Below are positions 20,803 through 29,971 of a stretch of 64,000 nt of DNA, in pieces. The notes beneath the pieces are model-generated. The model was not told the origin of the DNA and did not search any database. It saw only the letters and a program-made list of their open reading frames with translations. The stretch's first letter is position 1. Each line of letters starts with the position of its first letter. This DNA is from Micromonospora sp. WMMA1947 (lineage in GTDB: Bacteria > Actinomycetota > Actinomycetes > Mycobacteriales > Micromonosporaceae), in NCBI RefSeq assembly GCF_027497355.1, contig NZ_CP114909.1, positions 3,305,001 to 3,369,000 of the forward strand. The letters are read 5' to 3'. The position numbers and the translations under genes are program-made.

Positions 20803-22278
20803 ATGAAGGTGCACGTCGGTGCGCTCCGGCCGGTGGCGGCCGGCCTGCTCGCCGGGCTGATGCTGCTGGGTGCCGCCCAGCCGGCGGTCGCCGCTCCGCG
20901 CCGCGCCGAGCAGTGGTATCTGGACGAGCTGCGGATCGACCGGGCGCACCAGATCTCCACCGGCCGGGGCGTCGTCGTCGGCGTGGTGGACACCGGCGTC
21001 GACGCGGGGCACCCCGACATGCGGGGCCAGCTGCTGGCCGGGGGGAGCACCCGCGACTCCGGCGACGGGCGGCGCGACCCGGACGGTCACGGCACCCACA
21101 TGGCCGGGATCATCGCGGCCAACGGGACCGGGGTGGTGGGCATCGCGCCCGACGCCCGGATCCTGCCCATCCGGAAGCCCGCCGGCGACGCGTTCACCTC
21201 GGACGACTCCGCGCGGGGCATCCGGATGGCTGTCGACGGCGGGGCGAAGGTGCTCAACCTGTCGTACGGCGGCGCCGGAGCCGTGGAGGAGGTCGAGGAG
21301 GCCGCGATCCGGTACGCGCTGGAGCGCGACGTGGTCGTGGTGGCCGCCGCCGGGAACGTCCGGCAGGCCGGCCCGGACGTCACCTCACCCGCCAAGATCC
21401 CCGGCGTGATCGCGGTGACCGGCACGGTGCGGGGCGGAGGCTTCTGGTCCGGATCGGCCCAGGGCCCGGAGGCGGTGATCGCCGCGCCCGGCGACGAGGT
21501 CTACAACATCGGCCCGGACCGGGGCTACGGCTGGGGTGACGGCACCTCCGACGCGGCCGCCGTCGTCTCCGGCGTCGTGGCGCTGATCCGGTCGAAGCAC
21601 CCGAAGCTCTCCGCGCCCGATGTGATCAACCGGATCATCCGCACCGCCCGGGACGCCGGTCCGCCCGGCCGGGACCCCCGGTTCGGCTTCGGCCGGATCG
21701 ACCCGGTGGCGGCGCTCACCGCCGACGTGCCGTCGGTGTCGGCGAACCCGCTGCTCGGGGCCGCCCCAGCGAGCGGGTCCGCGCCGCCGGCCGCCGCCGA
21801 GGACGACAACTTCGACGTGACGAAGTACGGCGACCGGGGCGGTCCCACCGACCAGCAGGTGATGGTCATCGGCATCGGCATCGCCGTGGCGGTCGTGGTG
21901 CTGCTGGCGCTCGTGGTGTTCCTGATCTGGAACCGCCGCCGTCACCGGCGCGAACTGGCCGAAGCCGGCTCGATCCCGGACGACGCGCTGGACCGGATGA
22001 ACGGCGGTGGGCAGGGTCCGCCGGTGCCCGCCGGTCACGCGGCCGCCCCACCGCCCGGTTACGGCGGCTACCCGCCACCCGGCGCGCAACCTCAGCCGGG
22101 CGGATACCCGCAGCAGGGCGGATACGCCCAGCCGGGTGGATACGCCCAGCCGGGTGGACATCCGCAGCCGGGCGGGTATCCCCAACCCGGTGCGGGCGCC
22201 TATCCGCCCCAGGACCAGGCTCCCCACGCCCCGCCCGGTCAGAGCCCGTACGCCCCACCCGGCGACAACCGCTCCTGA
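20803..22278 (+). CDS. mycosin-type subtilisin-like serine protease (S8), membrane anchored
   Basis: A 491-residue protease. It has a signal peptide (1-31, AAQPAVAA) and a subtilase domain with the triad Asp63 (VVDTGVD), His96 (DGHGTH) and Ser249 (GTSDAAA), plus the oxyanion Asn in AAAGN. One membrane helix lies at about 353-375 (VMVIGIGIAVAVVVLLALVV). The cytoplasmic tail is built of GGYPQPGG-like repeats. Mycosins cleave or stabilise type VII secretion systems at the membrane. The membrane anchor and the neighbouring WXG/PPE-like genes support this over a general exoprotease. The tail after the helix is longer than in mycobacterial mycosins. Confidence 0.88.
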   Translation: MKVHVGALRPVAAGLLAGLMLLGAAQPAVAAPRRAEQWYLDELRIDRAHQISTGRGVVVGVVDTGVDAGHPDMRGQLLAGGSTRDSGDGRRDPDGHGTHMAGIIAANGTGVVGIAPDARILPIRKPAGDAFTSDDSARGIRMAVDGGAKVLNLSYGGAGAVEEVEEAAIRYALERDVVVVAAAGNVRQAGPDVTSPAKIPGVIAVTGTVRGGGFWSGSAQGPEAVIAAPGDEVYNIGPDRGYGWGDGTSDAAAVVSGVVALIRSKHPKLSAPDVINRIIRTARDAGPPGRDPRFGFGRIDPVAALTADVPSVSANPLLGAAPASGSAPPAAAEDDNFDVTKYGDRGGPTDQQVMVIGIGIAVAVVVLLALVVFLIWNRRRHRRELAEAGSIPDDALDRMNGGGQGPPVPAGHAAAPPPGYGGYPPPGAQPQPGGYPQQGGYAQPGGYAQPGGHPQPGGYPQPGAGAYPPQDQAPHAPPGQSPYAPPGDNRS

Positions 22279-22481
22279 CCCGTCCCGCGCCGGAGGCCCG
22301 GCGGCGTGCACCAGCACCCGCCGGCCATCCGGCAGCCCGGCGCCGAGCGCCCGGCCCCGGCGCCCGGCGCCCGCAGCTCGGGTGCCCGCAGGCCGCCCTC
22401 GCAGCCCCCAACCCGCGCGTCCCGCCTTGCACCCCGCACCCCGCACCCGCTCCGCTCCGCTCCGCCCCGCCCCGCCCCGCT
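22279..22481. other. intergenic tract with C-rich pentamer repeats
   Basis: No gene is supported here. The left part has high-GC coding-like composition but no conserved reading frame. From about 22448 to 22485 the plus strand is a run of CCGCT/CCGCC units. Together with the palindrome at 22482-22546 and the G-rich tract after it, it fills the gap between the mycosin and the TIGR03936 gene. Confidence 0.6.
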
Positions 22482-22546
22482 CCGTCGATCATGAAGTTGG
22501 CGGCATGATCAGAGATCAACTTCGCCGTCAACTTCATGATCGACGG
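22482..22546. repeat. perfect 18-bp inverted repeat (GATCATGAAGTTG type)
   Basis: CCGTCGATCATGAAGTTG at 22482-22499 and its exact complement at 22529-22546 enclose a 29-base loop. The loop itself contains GGCG/CGCC and GATCAGAGATC pairings. It follows the mycosin gene and could end its transcript, though there is no T run. It resembles the element at 16573 in layout (GATCA...AGTT arms). Confidence 0.85.
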
Positions 22547-22665
22547 GGTTGGACGGGGTTGGACGGGGTGGGGTGGGAGGCGGCGGGGTGGGAGGCGGTG
22601 GGGTGGAGGGAAGGGCGGCGGTGTTTGTGGGGGTTTGGGGTGGGTGGGGTGGCCCCGGGTGTGGG
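22547..22665 (+). repeat. G-rich tract with GGACGGGGTT and GGGAGGCGG repeats
   Basis: The plus strand carries GGGGTTGGACGGGGTTGGAC, then repeated GTGGGGTGGGAGGCGG-like units, then GGGGGTTTGGGGTGGGTGGGG. Many runs of three or more G are spaced by 1-7 bases, a pattern able to form G-quadruplexes. No gene fits. The function is unknown. Confidence 0.6.
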
Positions 22666-22724
22666 GCGCGGCGGGCGCTGCGCCAGGATGGGACCGATAC
22701 GCAGGCACAGCCGAGGAGCTCACG

Positions 22725-23501
22725 ATCGCCAGAAAGCCTCAACCCGAGGGCGGCCAGGCCCCCGTCGTCCAGCGGGTCCGTATCCGGTACGCCAAGCGTG
22801 GTCCGCTGCGGTTCACCTCGCACCGGGACTTCGCCCGGGCCTTCGAGCGCGCGTTGCGCCGGGCCGGTGTGCCGATCGCCTTCTCCCAGGGCTTCACCCC
22901 GCACCCGAAGATCTCGTACGCCTCGGCCGCCCCGACGGGTGTGGCGAGCGAGGCCGAGTACCTGGAGATCGGGCTCCGGGAGCCGGTCGACCCGGCGCGG
23001 CTGCGCGAGGCGCTCGACGCCGCGCTCTCGCCCGGACTCGACGTCCTCGACGCGGTGGAGGCCACCGGCGGCAGCCTGGCCGACCGGATCGAGGCGTCGT
23101 ACTGGCGGATCGAGCTGCCCGAAGTCGATCCGAAGGTGCTCGCGGCCGCCGTGGCGGCGTTCACCGCCGCCGAGGAGATCCAGGTCGAGCGGATGACCAA
23201 GCAGGGACGGCGTACGTTCGACGCCCGCGCGGCAGTGGTGTCGATCGATGTCGTGGCTCCGGCTGAGACGCCTTCCGGGGCGGCGGCCGTGCCGTGTGCG
23301 ATACTCGAACTGGTCGTGCGGCAGGTCACCCCGTCCGTTCGGCCCGATGACGTCCTGTCCGGCCTCCGCGCGGTGGCCGCCTTGGAGCCGCCGGTCACCC
23401 CGAAGGTGATCCGGCTGGCGCAGGGCACGCTGACCGCGCAGGGCGAGATCGTCGATCCGTTGGAAGCGGATCGCGACGGGGCAACCATCGGAGAGCGCTG
23501 A
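22725..23501 (+). CDS. TIGR03936 / DUF2344 radical SAM-linked protein, apparent ATC start
   Basis: A 258-residue protein beginning IARKPQPEGGQAPVVQRVRIRYAKRG if read from 22725. The RIRYAKRGPLRFTSHRDFARAFERALRRA block is the family signature. Family proteins begin shortly before this block. The frame has no ATG, GTG or TTG between the far-upstream GC-rich tract and the signature. GAGGAG (22713-22718) lies six bases before ATC at 22725, which is the best-placed start. A far-upstream GTG would add low-complexity sequence from the G-rich tract. The partner radical SAM protein is 4 kb upstream, beyond the type VII-like cluster. Function is unknown; the product is probably cytoplasmic. Confidence 0.85.
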   Translation: MARKPQPEGGQAPVVQRVRIRYAKRGPLRFTSHRDFARAFERALRRAGVPIAFSQGFTPHPKISYASAAPTGVASEAEYLEIGLREPVDPARLREALDAALSPGLDVLDAVEATGGSLADRIEASYWRIELPEVDPKVLAAAVAAFTAAEEIQVERMTKQGRRTFDARAAVVSIDVVAPAETPSGAAAVPCAILELVVRQVTPSVRPDDVLSGLRAVAALEPPVTPKVIRLAQGTLTAQGEIVDPLEADRDGATIGER

Positions 23502-23631
23502 CCGTCGGTCAACGCTCTGGCAGGCAGACTTCGGCGGTCGCGCGCCTGCGCGCCCGGCGGAAACACCTTTGCGGCAACCCTGCGTGGCAGCGCTCACCCG
23601 CGCCCGGGGCGGCCAGAACTGGAGAACGTCC

Positions 23632-26600
23632 ATGCTCGAGAACGAGCCCGAGGGCAGCGAACGGACCGGCGCAGAGCCGGCCGGGACGACCGCCGACAGT
23701 GCCGGCACCGCCTCCGGCAGCGCCGCGAACACGACGCCGACCGGCGCCGAGGGTGCCACCGCGGAGGGCACCGCCACCGTGGAGGGCACAGCCACCGCGG
23801 AAGGCGCCGCCACCGTGGATGGCACAGCCACCGCGGAAGGCACCGCCACCGTGGAGGGCGTCGCCGAGACCAAGCCGCCGGCCCGGAAGCGGGCCAGCCG
23901 TCGCAAGGTCGCCCCGCTGAACCAGCCGGAGCAGACCGACGCGCCCGTCGAGGCGTCCACGGCCGCGACGGGCAGCGGCGAGTCGCCCCAGGCCGAGGTG
24001 TTCGCACCGGTGGCCGGCGAACTGGACACCGCGCCGAAGACCACCCGGCGGCGCCGTAAGGCCACCCCGGCGAAGGCGGTCGAGGAGCCGGTGGCCGCGG
24101 CCGGGGTGGAGGCGGCCTCGGAGGAGGTCGTGCCGCCGGTCAAGGTGACCCGGACGCGTCGCCGCAAGGCCACGCCGCCGGCTGCCGAGCCGGTCGCGCC
24201 GGACGAGACCGCCGGGCAGACGTCCGCGGACGTGATCGACGGGCCGGTCTCCGCGGCCGGTGGCGACCTGATCGCCGAGGGACGCGCCGACATCGACGGC
24301 GGCGAGGCAACCGCCCCGGACGGGACCGCCGTCGGGGAGACCGCCGGTACCGGCGGGCGGACCCGCACCGGACGGCGCGCCGCCGCCGGCAAGACCACCG
24401 CCGCCGGCGACAGGACCACCGGCGGGAACGAGGCCGCGGGCACCGGCAAGGCGAGCACGGGCGGCGTGGCCGCCATCGGTGAGCCCACCGGCGAGGACAT
24501 CGAGGACGAGGACGCCGAGAGCGAGACCGTCGAGGACGCGAGCGGCGCGTCGGCGCGTACCGCAGAGGTCGACCTGGCCCGCAGCGGCGGCCCGGCGGAC
24601 GCGACGGGCGTCGTGTCGACGGGCGCCGCCGTGCCGCGCGCCGCCGAGGAGCCGGCCGAGACGCCGCCGGCCACCGGCCGCCGTCGTCGTGCCGCGCTCT
24701 CCGCGCCGACCGTCCTGTTCATGGCGCCGCAGCCCGACGAGGCACCCGCCGTCCAGGTCACGTACCCGGCGGCGGAGGAGCCGATCGAGGAAGCGGTCGA
24801 GACCGGCCGGCGCCGCCGTCGTGGCCGTCGTGAGGTCGAGCCGGTCGAGGCCGAGGTCGAGCCCGAGGTCGCCGAGGAGGAGCCGGCCGCCGAGGCCGAG
24901 GAGACCGCCGAGGCGGACGAGGACGACGAGACGGCCGCGGGCCGCCGTCGTCGTCGCCGGGGTCGCCGGGGTCGTGGCCGGGGCAAGGGCGGCGCGGACG
25001 AGGCCGACGACGAGGACATCGAGGAGCCCGTCGCGGCGGAAACCGCCGAGGGCGAGGCCGAGGAGACCGCCGAGGACGAGGAGGCCGAGGGCGAGGGGAT
25101 GACCCGCCGCCGTCGCCGCCGTCGTCGCCGGGGTGCGGGGGAGTCGGACACCGCGGCCGAGGACGGCGTGCCGACCGTCGTCAAGATCCGTGAGCCGCGC
25201 AAGCCGGTCGACGAGGTGCAGGGCGTCTCCGGCTCGACCCGGCTGGAGGCCAAGCGGCAGCGCCGCCGGGACGGCCGCGAGCAGCGGCGTACCCGGCCGC
25301 CGATCCTGAGCGAGTCGGAGTTCCTGGCCCGCCGCGAGGCGGTGGACCGGGTGATGGTGGTCCGCCAGCGCGGCGACCGCACCCAGATCGCCGTGCTCGA
25401 GGACGGGGTGCTCGTCGAGCACTACGTCACGCGGAACTCGTCCGGCACCATGGCCGGCAACGTCTACCTGGGCAAGGTCCAGAACGTCCTGCCGAGCATG
25501 GAGGCGGCGTTCGTCGACATCGGGCGCGGGCGCAACGCGGTCCTGTACGCCGGTGAGGTCAACTGGGACGCCACCGGCCTGGAGGGCCGGGCCCGCTCGA
25601 TCGAGCAGGCGCTGCGCTCCGGCGACTCGGTGCTGGTGCAGGTGACGAAGGACCCGATCGGGCACAAGGGCGCGCGGCTGACCAGCCACATCGCGCTCTC
25701 CGGCCGGCACCTGGTGTACGTGCCGAACGGCAACGCGTCCGGGATCAGCCGCAAGCTGCCCGACACCGAGCGCAAGCGGCTGCGGGACGTGCTGAAGAAG
25801 CTGGTGCCGGACGGCGCCGGGGTGATCGTCCGGACCGCGGCCGAGGGCGCCAGCGAGGACGAGCTGGCGCGTGACGTCAAGCGGCTCCAGGCGCAGTGGG
25901 AGGACATCCAGGCCAAGGCGACCGAGGGTGGCGCCCCGGTGCTGCTCTACGAGGAGCCGGACCTGGTCATCCGCGTGGTCCGGGACCTCTTCAACGAGGA
26001 CTTCCGCGAACTGGTCATCGAGGGTGAGTCCGCGTACGGCGAGGTCGAGTCGTACCTGTCGCACGTGTCTCCGGACCTGGTGGCGCGGCTGCGTCGGCAC
26101 GCCGGGGTGGCGGACGTGTTCGCCGAGTACCGGATCGACGAGCAGATCCTCAAGGGGCTGGACCGGAAGGTCTTCCTCCCCTCGGGCGGTTCGCTGGTGA
26201 TCGACCGCACCGAGGCGATGACTGTCATCGACGTCAACACCGGCAAGTACACCGGCTCCGGCGGCAACCTGGAGGAGACGGTCACCCGCAACAACCTGGA
26301 GGCGGCCGAGGAGATCGTGCGCCAGCTGCGGCTGCGTGACCTCGGCGGCATCGTGGTGATCGACTTCATCGACATGGTGCTGGAGTCGAACCGGGAGCTG
26401 GTGCTGCGACGACTCACCGAGTGCCTCGGCCGGGACCGCACGAAGCACCAGGTCACCGAGATCACCTCGCTCGGCCTGGTGCAGATGACCCGCAAGCGCA
26501 TCGGCGCGGGCCTGCTGGAGGCGTTCAGCGAGACCTGCGAGTGCTGCAAGGGCCGGGGCGTGATCATCCACACCGAGCCGGTGCCGGAGAAGCCACGCGG

Positions 26601-27030
26601 CGGCGCGGGGGAGAAGGTCAAGGCGGTCGCCTCGGCGGTGGCCGCGCCGGCCGAGGAGAAGAGCGGCCGGCGCCGGGGCCGCAAGGCCGCCGCGGAGAAG
26701 CCCGCCGTGGAGGCCGCGCCGGAGCAGCCGGCCGCGCAGCCGCAGGCTGCCGCCGAGCCGCCCGCGGCCGTCGCGCCGCCGGAGCGGACCGTCGCCGAGG
26801 TGGTCGAGAACGACGACGACTACTACGACACCCAGGGCTACGACCTGTCCCGGTTCGAGTCGGAGACGCCGGCCGCCCCGGCGGTCGCGGACAGCCAGGA
26901 GGGCGACTCGGCCCGGCTGGCCGCCGCCGACGACCCGGACGCGATCGGTGACGGGGACAACGACGACGACAGCGGTGCCCCGCGCCGGCGGGCGCGGCGT
27001 GGCGGGGCCCGGCGGCGTACCCGGCCGTGA
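23632..27030 (+). CDS. rne: ribonuclease E/G
   Basis: An endoribonuclease of mRNA decay and rRNA/tRNA processing. The protein has 1132 residues. Residues 1 to about 550 are disordered, acidic and basic low complexity, with a tandem TAxGTATVEG unit at about 42-78 and several RRRRR(G)RR clusters that may bind RNA. The S1 domain begins near 583 (QIAVLEDGVLVEHYV). The DNase I-like catalytic part has DVNTGKYTG near 867 and VIDFIDM after it. The zinc-link CECC is near 969. The C-terminal tail is low complexity. This layout, with the long arm at the N-terminus, is typical of actinobacterial RNase E/G. GGAGAA precedes the ATG at 23632. Confidence 0.95.
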   Translation: MLENEPEGSERTGAEPAGTTADSAGTASGSAANTTPTGAEGATAEGTATVEGTATAEGAATVDGTATAEGTATVEGVAETKPPARKRASRRKVAPLNQPEQTDAPVEASTAATGSGESPQAEVFAPVAGELDTAPKTTRRRRKATPAKAVEEPVAAAGVEAASEEVVPPVKVTRTRRRKATPPAAEPVAPDETAGQTSADVIDGPVSAAGGDLIAEGRADIDGGEATAPDGTAVGETAGTGGRTRTGRRAAAGKTTAAGDRTTGGNEAAGTGKASTGGVAAIGEPTGEDIEDEDAESETVEDASGASARTAEVDLARSGGPADATGVVSTGAAVPRAAEEPAETPPATGRRRRAALSAPTVLFMAPQPDEAPAVQVTYPAAEEPIEEAVETGRRRRRGRREVEPVEAEVEPEVAEEEPAAEAEETAEADEDDETAAGRRRRRRGRRGRGRGKGGADEADDEDIEEPVAAETAEGEAEETAEDEEAEGEGMTRRRRRRRRRGAGESDTAAEDGVPTVVKIREPRKPVDEVQGVSGSTRLEAKRQRRRDGREQRRTRPPILSESEFLARREAVDRVMVVRQRGDRTQIAVLEDGVLVEHYVTRNSSGTMAGNVYLGKVQNVLPSMEAAFVDIGRGRNAVLYAGEVNWDATGLEGRARSIEQALRSGDSVLVQVTKDPIGHKGARLTSHIALSGRHLVYVPNGNASGISRKLPDTERKRLRDVLKKLVPDGAGVIVRTAAEGASEDELARDVKRLQAQWEDIQAKATEGGAPVLLYEEPDLVIRVVRDLFNEDFRELVIEGESAYGEVESYLSHVSPDLVARLRRHAGVADVFAEYRIDEQILKGLDRKVFLPSGGSLVIDRTEAMTVIDVNTGKYTGSGGNLEETVTRNNLEAAEEIVRQLRLRDLGGIVVIDFIDMVLESNRELVLRRLTECLGRDRTKHQVTEITSLGLVQMTRKRIGAGLLEAFSETCECCKGRGVIIHTEPVPEKPRGGAGEKVKAVASAVAAPAEEKSGRRRGRKAAAEKPAVEAAPEQPAAQPQAAAEPPAAVAPPERTVAEVVENDDDYYDTQGYDLSRFESETPAAPAVADSQEGDSARLAAADDPDAIGDGDNDDDSGAPRRRARRGGARRRTRP

Positions 27031-27049
27031 GGCTCTGACCTGCTCGAAC

Positions 27050-27092
27050 AGGACCCCTGAATCCGCGCGCTATGGGTGGATTCGGGGGTTCT
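27050..27092 (+). terminator. hairpin after rne
   Basis: AGGACCCCTGAATCC (27050-27064) pairs, with two G-U pairs in RNA, to GGATTCGGGGGTTCT (27078-27092). The hairpin is 19 bases after the rne stop and is followed by GTCGTGTC. Confidence 0.75.
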
Positions 27093-27325
27093 GTCGTGTC
27101 CGTCGCCCCGCCGGGACGGCGCGGACCGCGGGCCCGGTTTGGGGGGCGGGCCGGGTATGCCGTACGCTTGCCTGCGGCGCACTTTGGTGTGCCGAGTTCC
27201 CGCGTGCCCGCGCTGCCGGTGTCACGGCTCCCGGCGAGACGCCGTGGGAACGACCGCGAACGGTGTGACAGCCGACAGCGGTGGAATAGACGCCAGTAGC
27301 CTCAACGACAGGGAGTCCGCCTCCG
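27093..27325 (+). other. rplU upstream leader and promoter region
   Basis: This stretch of about 230 bases lies between the rne hairpin and rplU and contains no supported gene. A -10-like TACGCT occurs in GCCGTACGCTTGCC near 27165-27170. The rest would be an untranslated leader of about 150 bases containing GGCGAGACGCC-type pairings, ending in AGGGAGTCC before the rplU ATG. Autogenous control of ribosomal protein synthesis is possible but no known leader motif was recognised. Confidence 0.45.
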
Positions 27326-27640
27326 ATGTACGCGATCGTCAAGACCGGCGGCAAGCAGTACAAGGTCGCCGAGGGCGACGTGATCGAGGTCGAGAAGCTC
27401 GCCGGTGCCCCCGGCGACGCGGTGAAGCTCACCGCGGTGCTCCTCGTCGACGGTGACGACCTGGTGACCGACGCGGCCAAGCTCGCGAAGGTCGCGGTGT
27501 CCGGCGAGATCGCCGCGCACACCAAGGGCCCGAAGATCCGGATCCACAAGTTCAAGAACAAGACCGGCTACCACAAGCGCCAGGGTCACCGCCAGCCGCT
27601 GACCCAGGTCAAGGTGACCGGCATCTCCAGCGGGAAGTAG
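27326..27640 (+). CDS. rplU: 50S ribosomal protein L21
   Basis: A 104-residue protein starting [14 protein letters not shown] and ending with the [14 protein letters not shown] segment that binds 23S rRNA. An AGGGAG site precedes the ATG. It is followed 11 bases later by rpmA, the universal L21-L27 order. Confidence 0.98.
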   Translation: MYAIVKTGGKQYKVAEGDVIEVEKLAGAPGDAVKLTAVLLVDGDDLVTDAAKLAKVAVSGEIAAHTKGPKIRIHKFKNKTGYHKRQGHRQPLTQVKVTGISSGK

Positions 27641-27651
27641 GTCGTCCTCCA

Positions 27652-27906
27652 ATGGCTCACAAAAAGGGTGCGTCCAGCTCGCGTAACGGCCGTGACTCCG
27701 CGGCCCAGCGACTCGGCGTGAAGCGCTTCGGTGGTCAGGTCGTCAGCGCGGGTGAGATCCTCATCCGTCAGCGTGGCACCAAGTTCCACCCCGGTGACCT
27801 GGTCGGCCGTGGCGGCGACGACACGCTGTTCGCGCTGGCCGCCGGTTCGGTGCAGTTCGGCACCAAGCGCGGTCGCAAGACCGTCAGCATCGTGCCGCAG
27901 CAGTAG
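27652..27906 (+). CDS. rpmA: 50S ribosomal protein L27
   Basis: An 84-residue protein starting [16 protein letters not shown], with the basic N-terminal tail that reaches the peptidyl transferase centre and the QRGTKFHPG motif. It needs no N-terminal cleavage, because the mature-type start AHKKG follows the Met directly. It is co-transcribed with rplU and ends before a strong terminator. Confidence 0.98.
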   Translation: MAHKKGASSSRNGRDSAAQRLGVKRFGGQVVSAGEILIRQRGTKFHPGDLVGRGGDDTLFALAAGSVQFGTKRGRKTVSIVPQQ

Positions 27907-27913
27907 TTCTCCT

Positions 27914-27957
27914 GCGAAGCGGGCCGCGGACCTCGAGTCCCGGCCCGCTTCGCTTTT
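27914..27957 (+). terminator. rplU-rpmA intrinsic terminator
   Basis: GCGAAGCGGGCCG (27914-27926) and its exact complement (27941-27953) form a 13-bp stem followed directly by TTTT. It lies 8 bases after the rpmA stop, so obg needs its own promoter or read-through. Confidence 0.92.
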
Positions 27958-27995
27958 CCCCGTGCGGGGCGGACCCCGCTGGAAGGATTGGCGTC

Positions 27996-29447
27996 GTGAC
28001 GACGTTCGTTGACCGGGTCGTCCTGCACATGCAGGCCGGCGACGGCGGGCACGGCTGTGTCTCGATCCACCGGGAGAAGTTCAAGCCGTTCGGCGGGCCG
28101 GACGGCGGCAACGGCGGCCACGGCGGCAGCGTGTCGCTGGTGGTCGACCCGCAGGTCACCACGCTGCTCGACTTCCACTTCCGGCCGCACCTGAAGGCCG
28201 AGAACGGCAAGGGCGGCGCCGGCTCGAACCGGGACGGCGCCAACGGCCGCGACCTGGTCATCAAGGTGCCGAACGGCACCGTCGTGCAGAGCCTCGACGG
28301 CGAGGTGCTGGCCGACCTGGTCGGCGTCGGCACCACGTTCGAGGCGGCCCGGGGCGGCCGGGGCGGGCGCGGCAACGCCTCGCTGGCGAACGCCCGCCGC
28401 AAGGCACCCGGCTTCGCCGAGCTGGGGGAGCCCGGCGACCGGCTGGACGTCGTGCTGGAGCTCAAGAGCGTCGCCGACGTGGGCCTGGTCGGCTTCCCGT
28501 CCGCCGGCAAGTCGTCGCTGATCTCGGTGATCTCCGCGGCCAAGCCGAAGATCGCCGACTACCCGTTCACCACCCTGGTGCCGAACCTGGGCGTGGTGCG
28601 GGTGGACAACCACACCTTCACCGTCGCCGACGTACCCGGCCTGATTCCGGGTGCGGCCAGCGGCAAGGGCCTCGGCCTGGAGTTCCTCCGCCACGTCGAG
28701 CGCTGCGCCGTGCTGGTGCACGTGATCGACACCGCCACGCTGGAGCCCGGCCGCGACCCGCTCGCCGACATCGACGCCATCGAGTCGGAGCTGTCCCAGT
28801 ACGGCGGCCTGGCCGACCGGCCCCGGCTGGTCGCGCTGAACAAGGTCGACGTGCCGGACGGCAAGGACCTCGCCGACATCGTCCGCCCCGACCTGGAGGC
28901 GCGCGGCCTGCGCGTGTTCGACGTCTCCACCGCCACCCGCGAGGGTCTGCGCGAGCTGATGTACGCGATGGCGGAGCTGGTCGACCAGGGCCGCCGCGCC
29001 GCCCCGCCCGCCGAGCCGACCCGGATCGTGATCCGCCCGAAGGCGGTCGACGACGCCGGCTTCACCATCGAGGCCGAGCCGGACGGCTCGTACACGGTGC
29101 GCGGCAGCCGGCCGGAGCGCTGGGTCAAGCAGACCAACTTCGACAACGACGAGGCAGTGGGTTACCTGGCCGACCGGCTGGCCCGCCTCGGCGTCGAGGA
29201 GAAGCTCGCGAAGGCCGGCGCCCAGGCCGGCGACCTGGTGCGCATCGGTGACCGGGAGTTCGACTGGCAGCCGACGCTCTACGCCGGCGTCGACTTCGTA
29301 CCCGGCAACCGGGGCACCGACGTGCGGCTGGAGGAGAAGACGAACCGGCCGTCGGCGTCGGACCGGCTCGCGGCCCGCAAGGCCCGCCGGGTCCGGCCGG
29401 AGGACGAGGTCGAGGCCGCGCCGGCGGCGGAAGCGGACGCCGAGTAG
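27996..29447 (+). CDS. obg: GTPase Obg
   Basis: A ribosome-associated GTPase needed for 50S maturation and stress control. The 483-residue protein has the Gly-rich Obg fold (1-160, with [13 protein letters not shown]), G1 GFPSAGKSS from about residue 166, the G3 motif DVPGL, G4 NKVD and a C-terminal OCT domain plus a basic/acidic tail. The start is GTG at 27996 with GGAAGGA about 8 bases upstream. It follows rpmA in the usual order. Confidence 0.97.
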   Translation: MTTFVDRVVLHMQAGDGGHGCVSIHREKFKPFGGPDGGNGGHGGSVSLVVDPQVTTLLDFHFRPHLKAENGKGGAGSNRDGANGRDLVIKVPNGTVVQSLDGEVLADLVGVGTTFEAARGGRGGRGNASLANARRKAPGFAELGEPGDRLDVVLELKSVADVGLVGFPSAGKSSLISVISAAKPKIADYPFTTLVPNLGVVRVDNHTFTVADVPGLIPGAASGKGLGLEFLRHVERCAVLVHVIDTATLEPGRDPLADIDAIESELSQYGGLADRPRLVALNKVDVPDGKDLADIVRPDLEARGLRVFDVSTATREGLRELMYAMAELVDQGRRAAPPAEPTRIVIRPKAVDDAGFTIEAEPDGSYTVRGSRPERWVKQTNFDNDEAVGYLADRLARLGVEEKLAKAGAQAGDLVRIGDREFDWQPTLYAGVDFVPGNRGTDVRLEEKTNRPSASDRLAARKARRVRPEDEVEAAPAAEADAE

Positions 29448-29506
29448 CCGTTTCCGGGTCGGCGGCGGGAAACCTGCGCGAAATCCGGCCGATCTAGCGT
29501 ACGGGC

Positions 29507-29956
29507 ATGTTGATCGAGTCCCGTCCCGCCGCCGATCCGGAGATCGCCGCGCTCGTCGTCGCCCAGCAGCGTGAGCTGCGCGACGCGGACGGCGGGCTGG
29601 ACGGGCAGGTCACCGTCGTGCACACCGACATCCACTACCTGGCCGCCGTGGTGGGCGGCCGGGCGGTCGGCTGCGGCGGACTCCAGGCGCTCGACGCCGA
29701 CACCGGCGAGCTGAAGCGGATGTACGTGCGGCCGGCGTTCCGGGGGCGGGGCATCGCCCGGCAGTTGCTCGTGGCGCTGGAGGAACTGGCGTTCCAGGCG
29801 GGGCACCGCACGGTGTGCCTGGAGACGGGCACCTACCTGCCGGCCGCGATCGGGCTCTACCGGTCCAGCGGCTACGAGCCGATCCCGGTGTACGGCGAGT
29901 ACGTGGACAACCCGTACAGCGTCTGCTTCGCCAAGCGGCTGCCGGTGGCGGCCTGA
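29507..29956 (+). CDS. GNAT family N-acetyltransferase
   Basis: A 149-residue protein with the acetyl-CoA loop RGRGIARQLL (about 84-93, motif R-x2-G-x-G/A), preceded by LKRMYVRPAFRG and followed by the LETG...AIGLYRSSGY motif. This pattern fits small-molecule or amino-acid acetyltransferases; the substrate is unknown. The ATG is at 29507, with no neighbouring gene in the same transcript. Confidence 0.88.
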   Translation: MLIESRPAADPEIAALVVAQQRELRDADGGLDGQVTVVHTDIHYLAAVVGGRAVGCGGLQALDADTGELKRMYVRPAFRGRGIARQLLVALEELAFQAGHRTVCLETGTYLPAAIGLYRSSGYEPIPVYGEYVDNPYSVCFAKRLPVAA

Positions 29957-29971
29957 TCGGCGGCCTGACGC

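Noticed and set aside
23757..23870. CRISPR-like repeat array
   Set aside because: The repeats are coding, in frame within rne, contiguous and without unique spacers.
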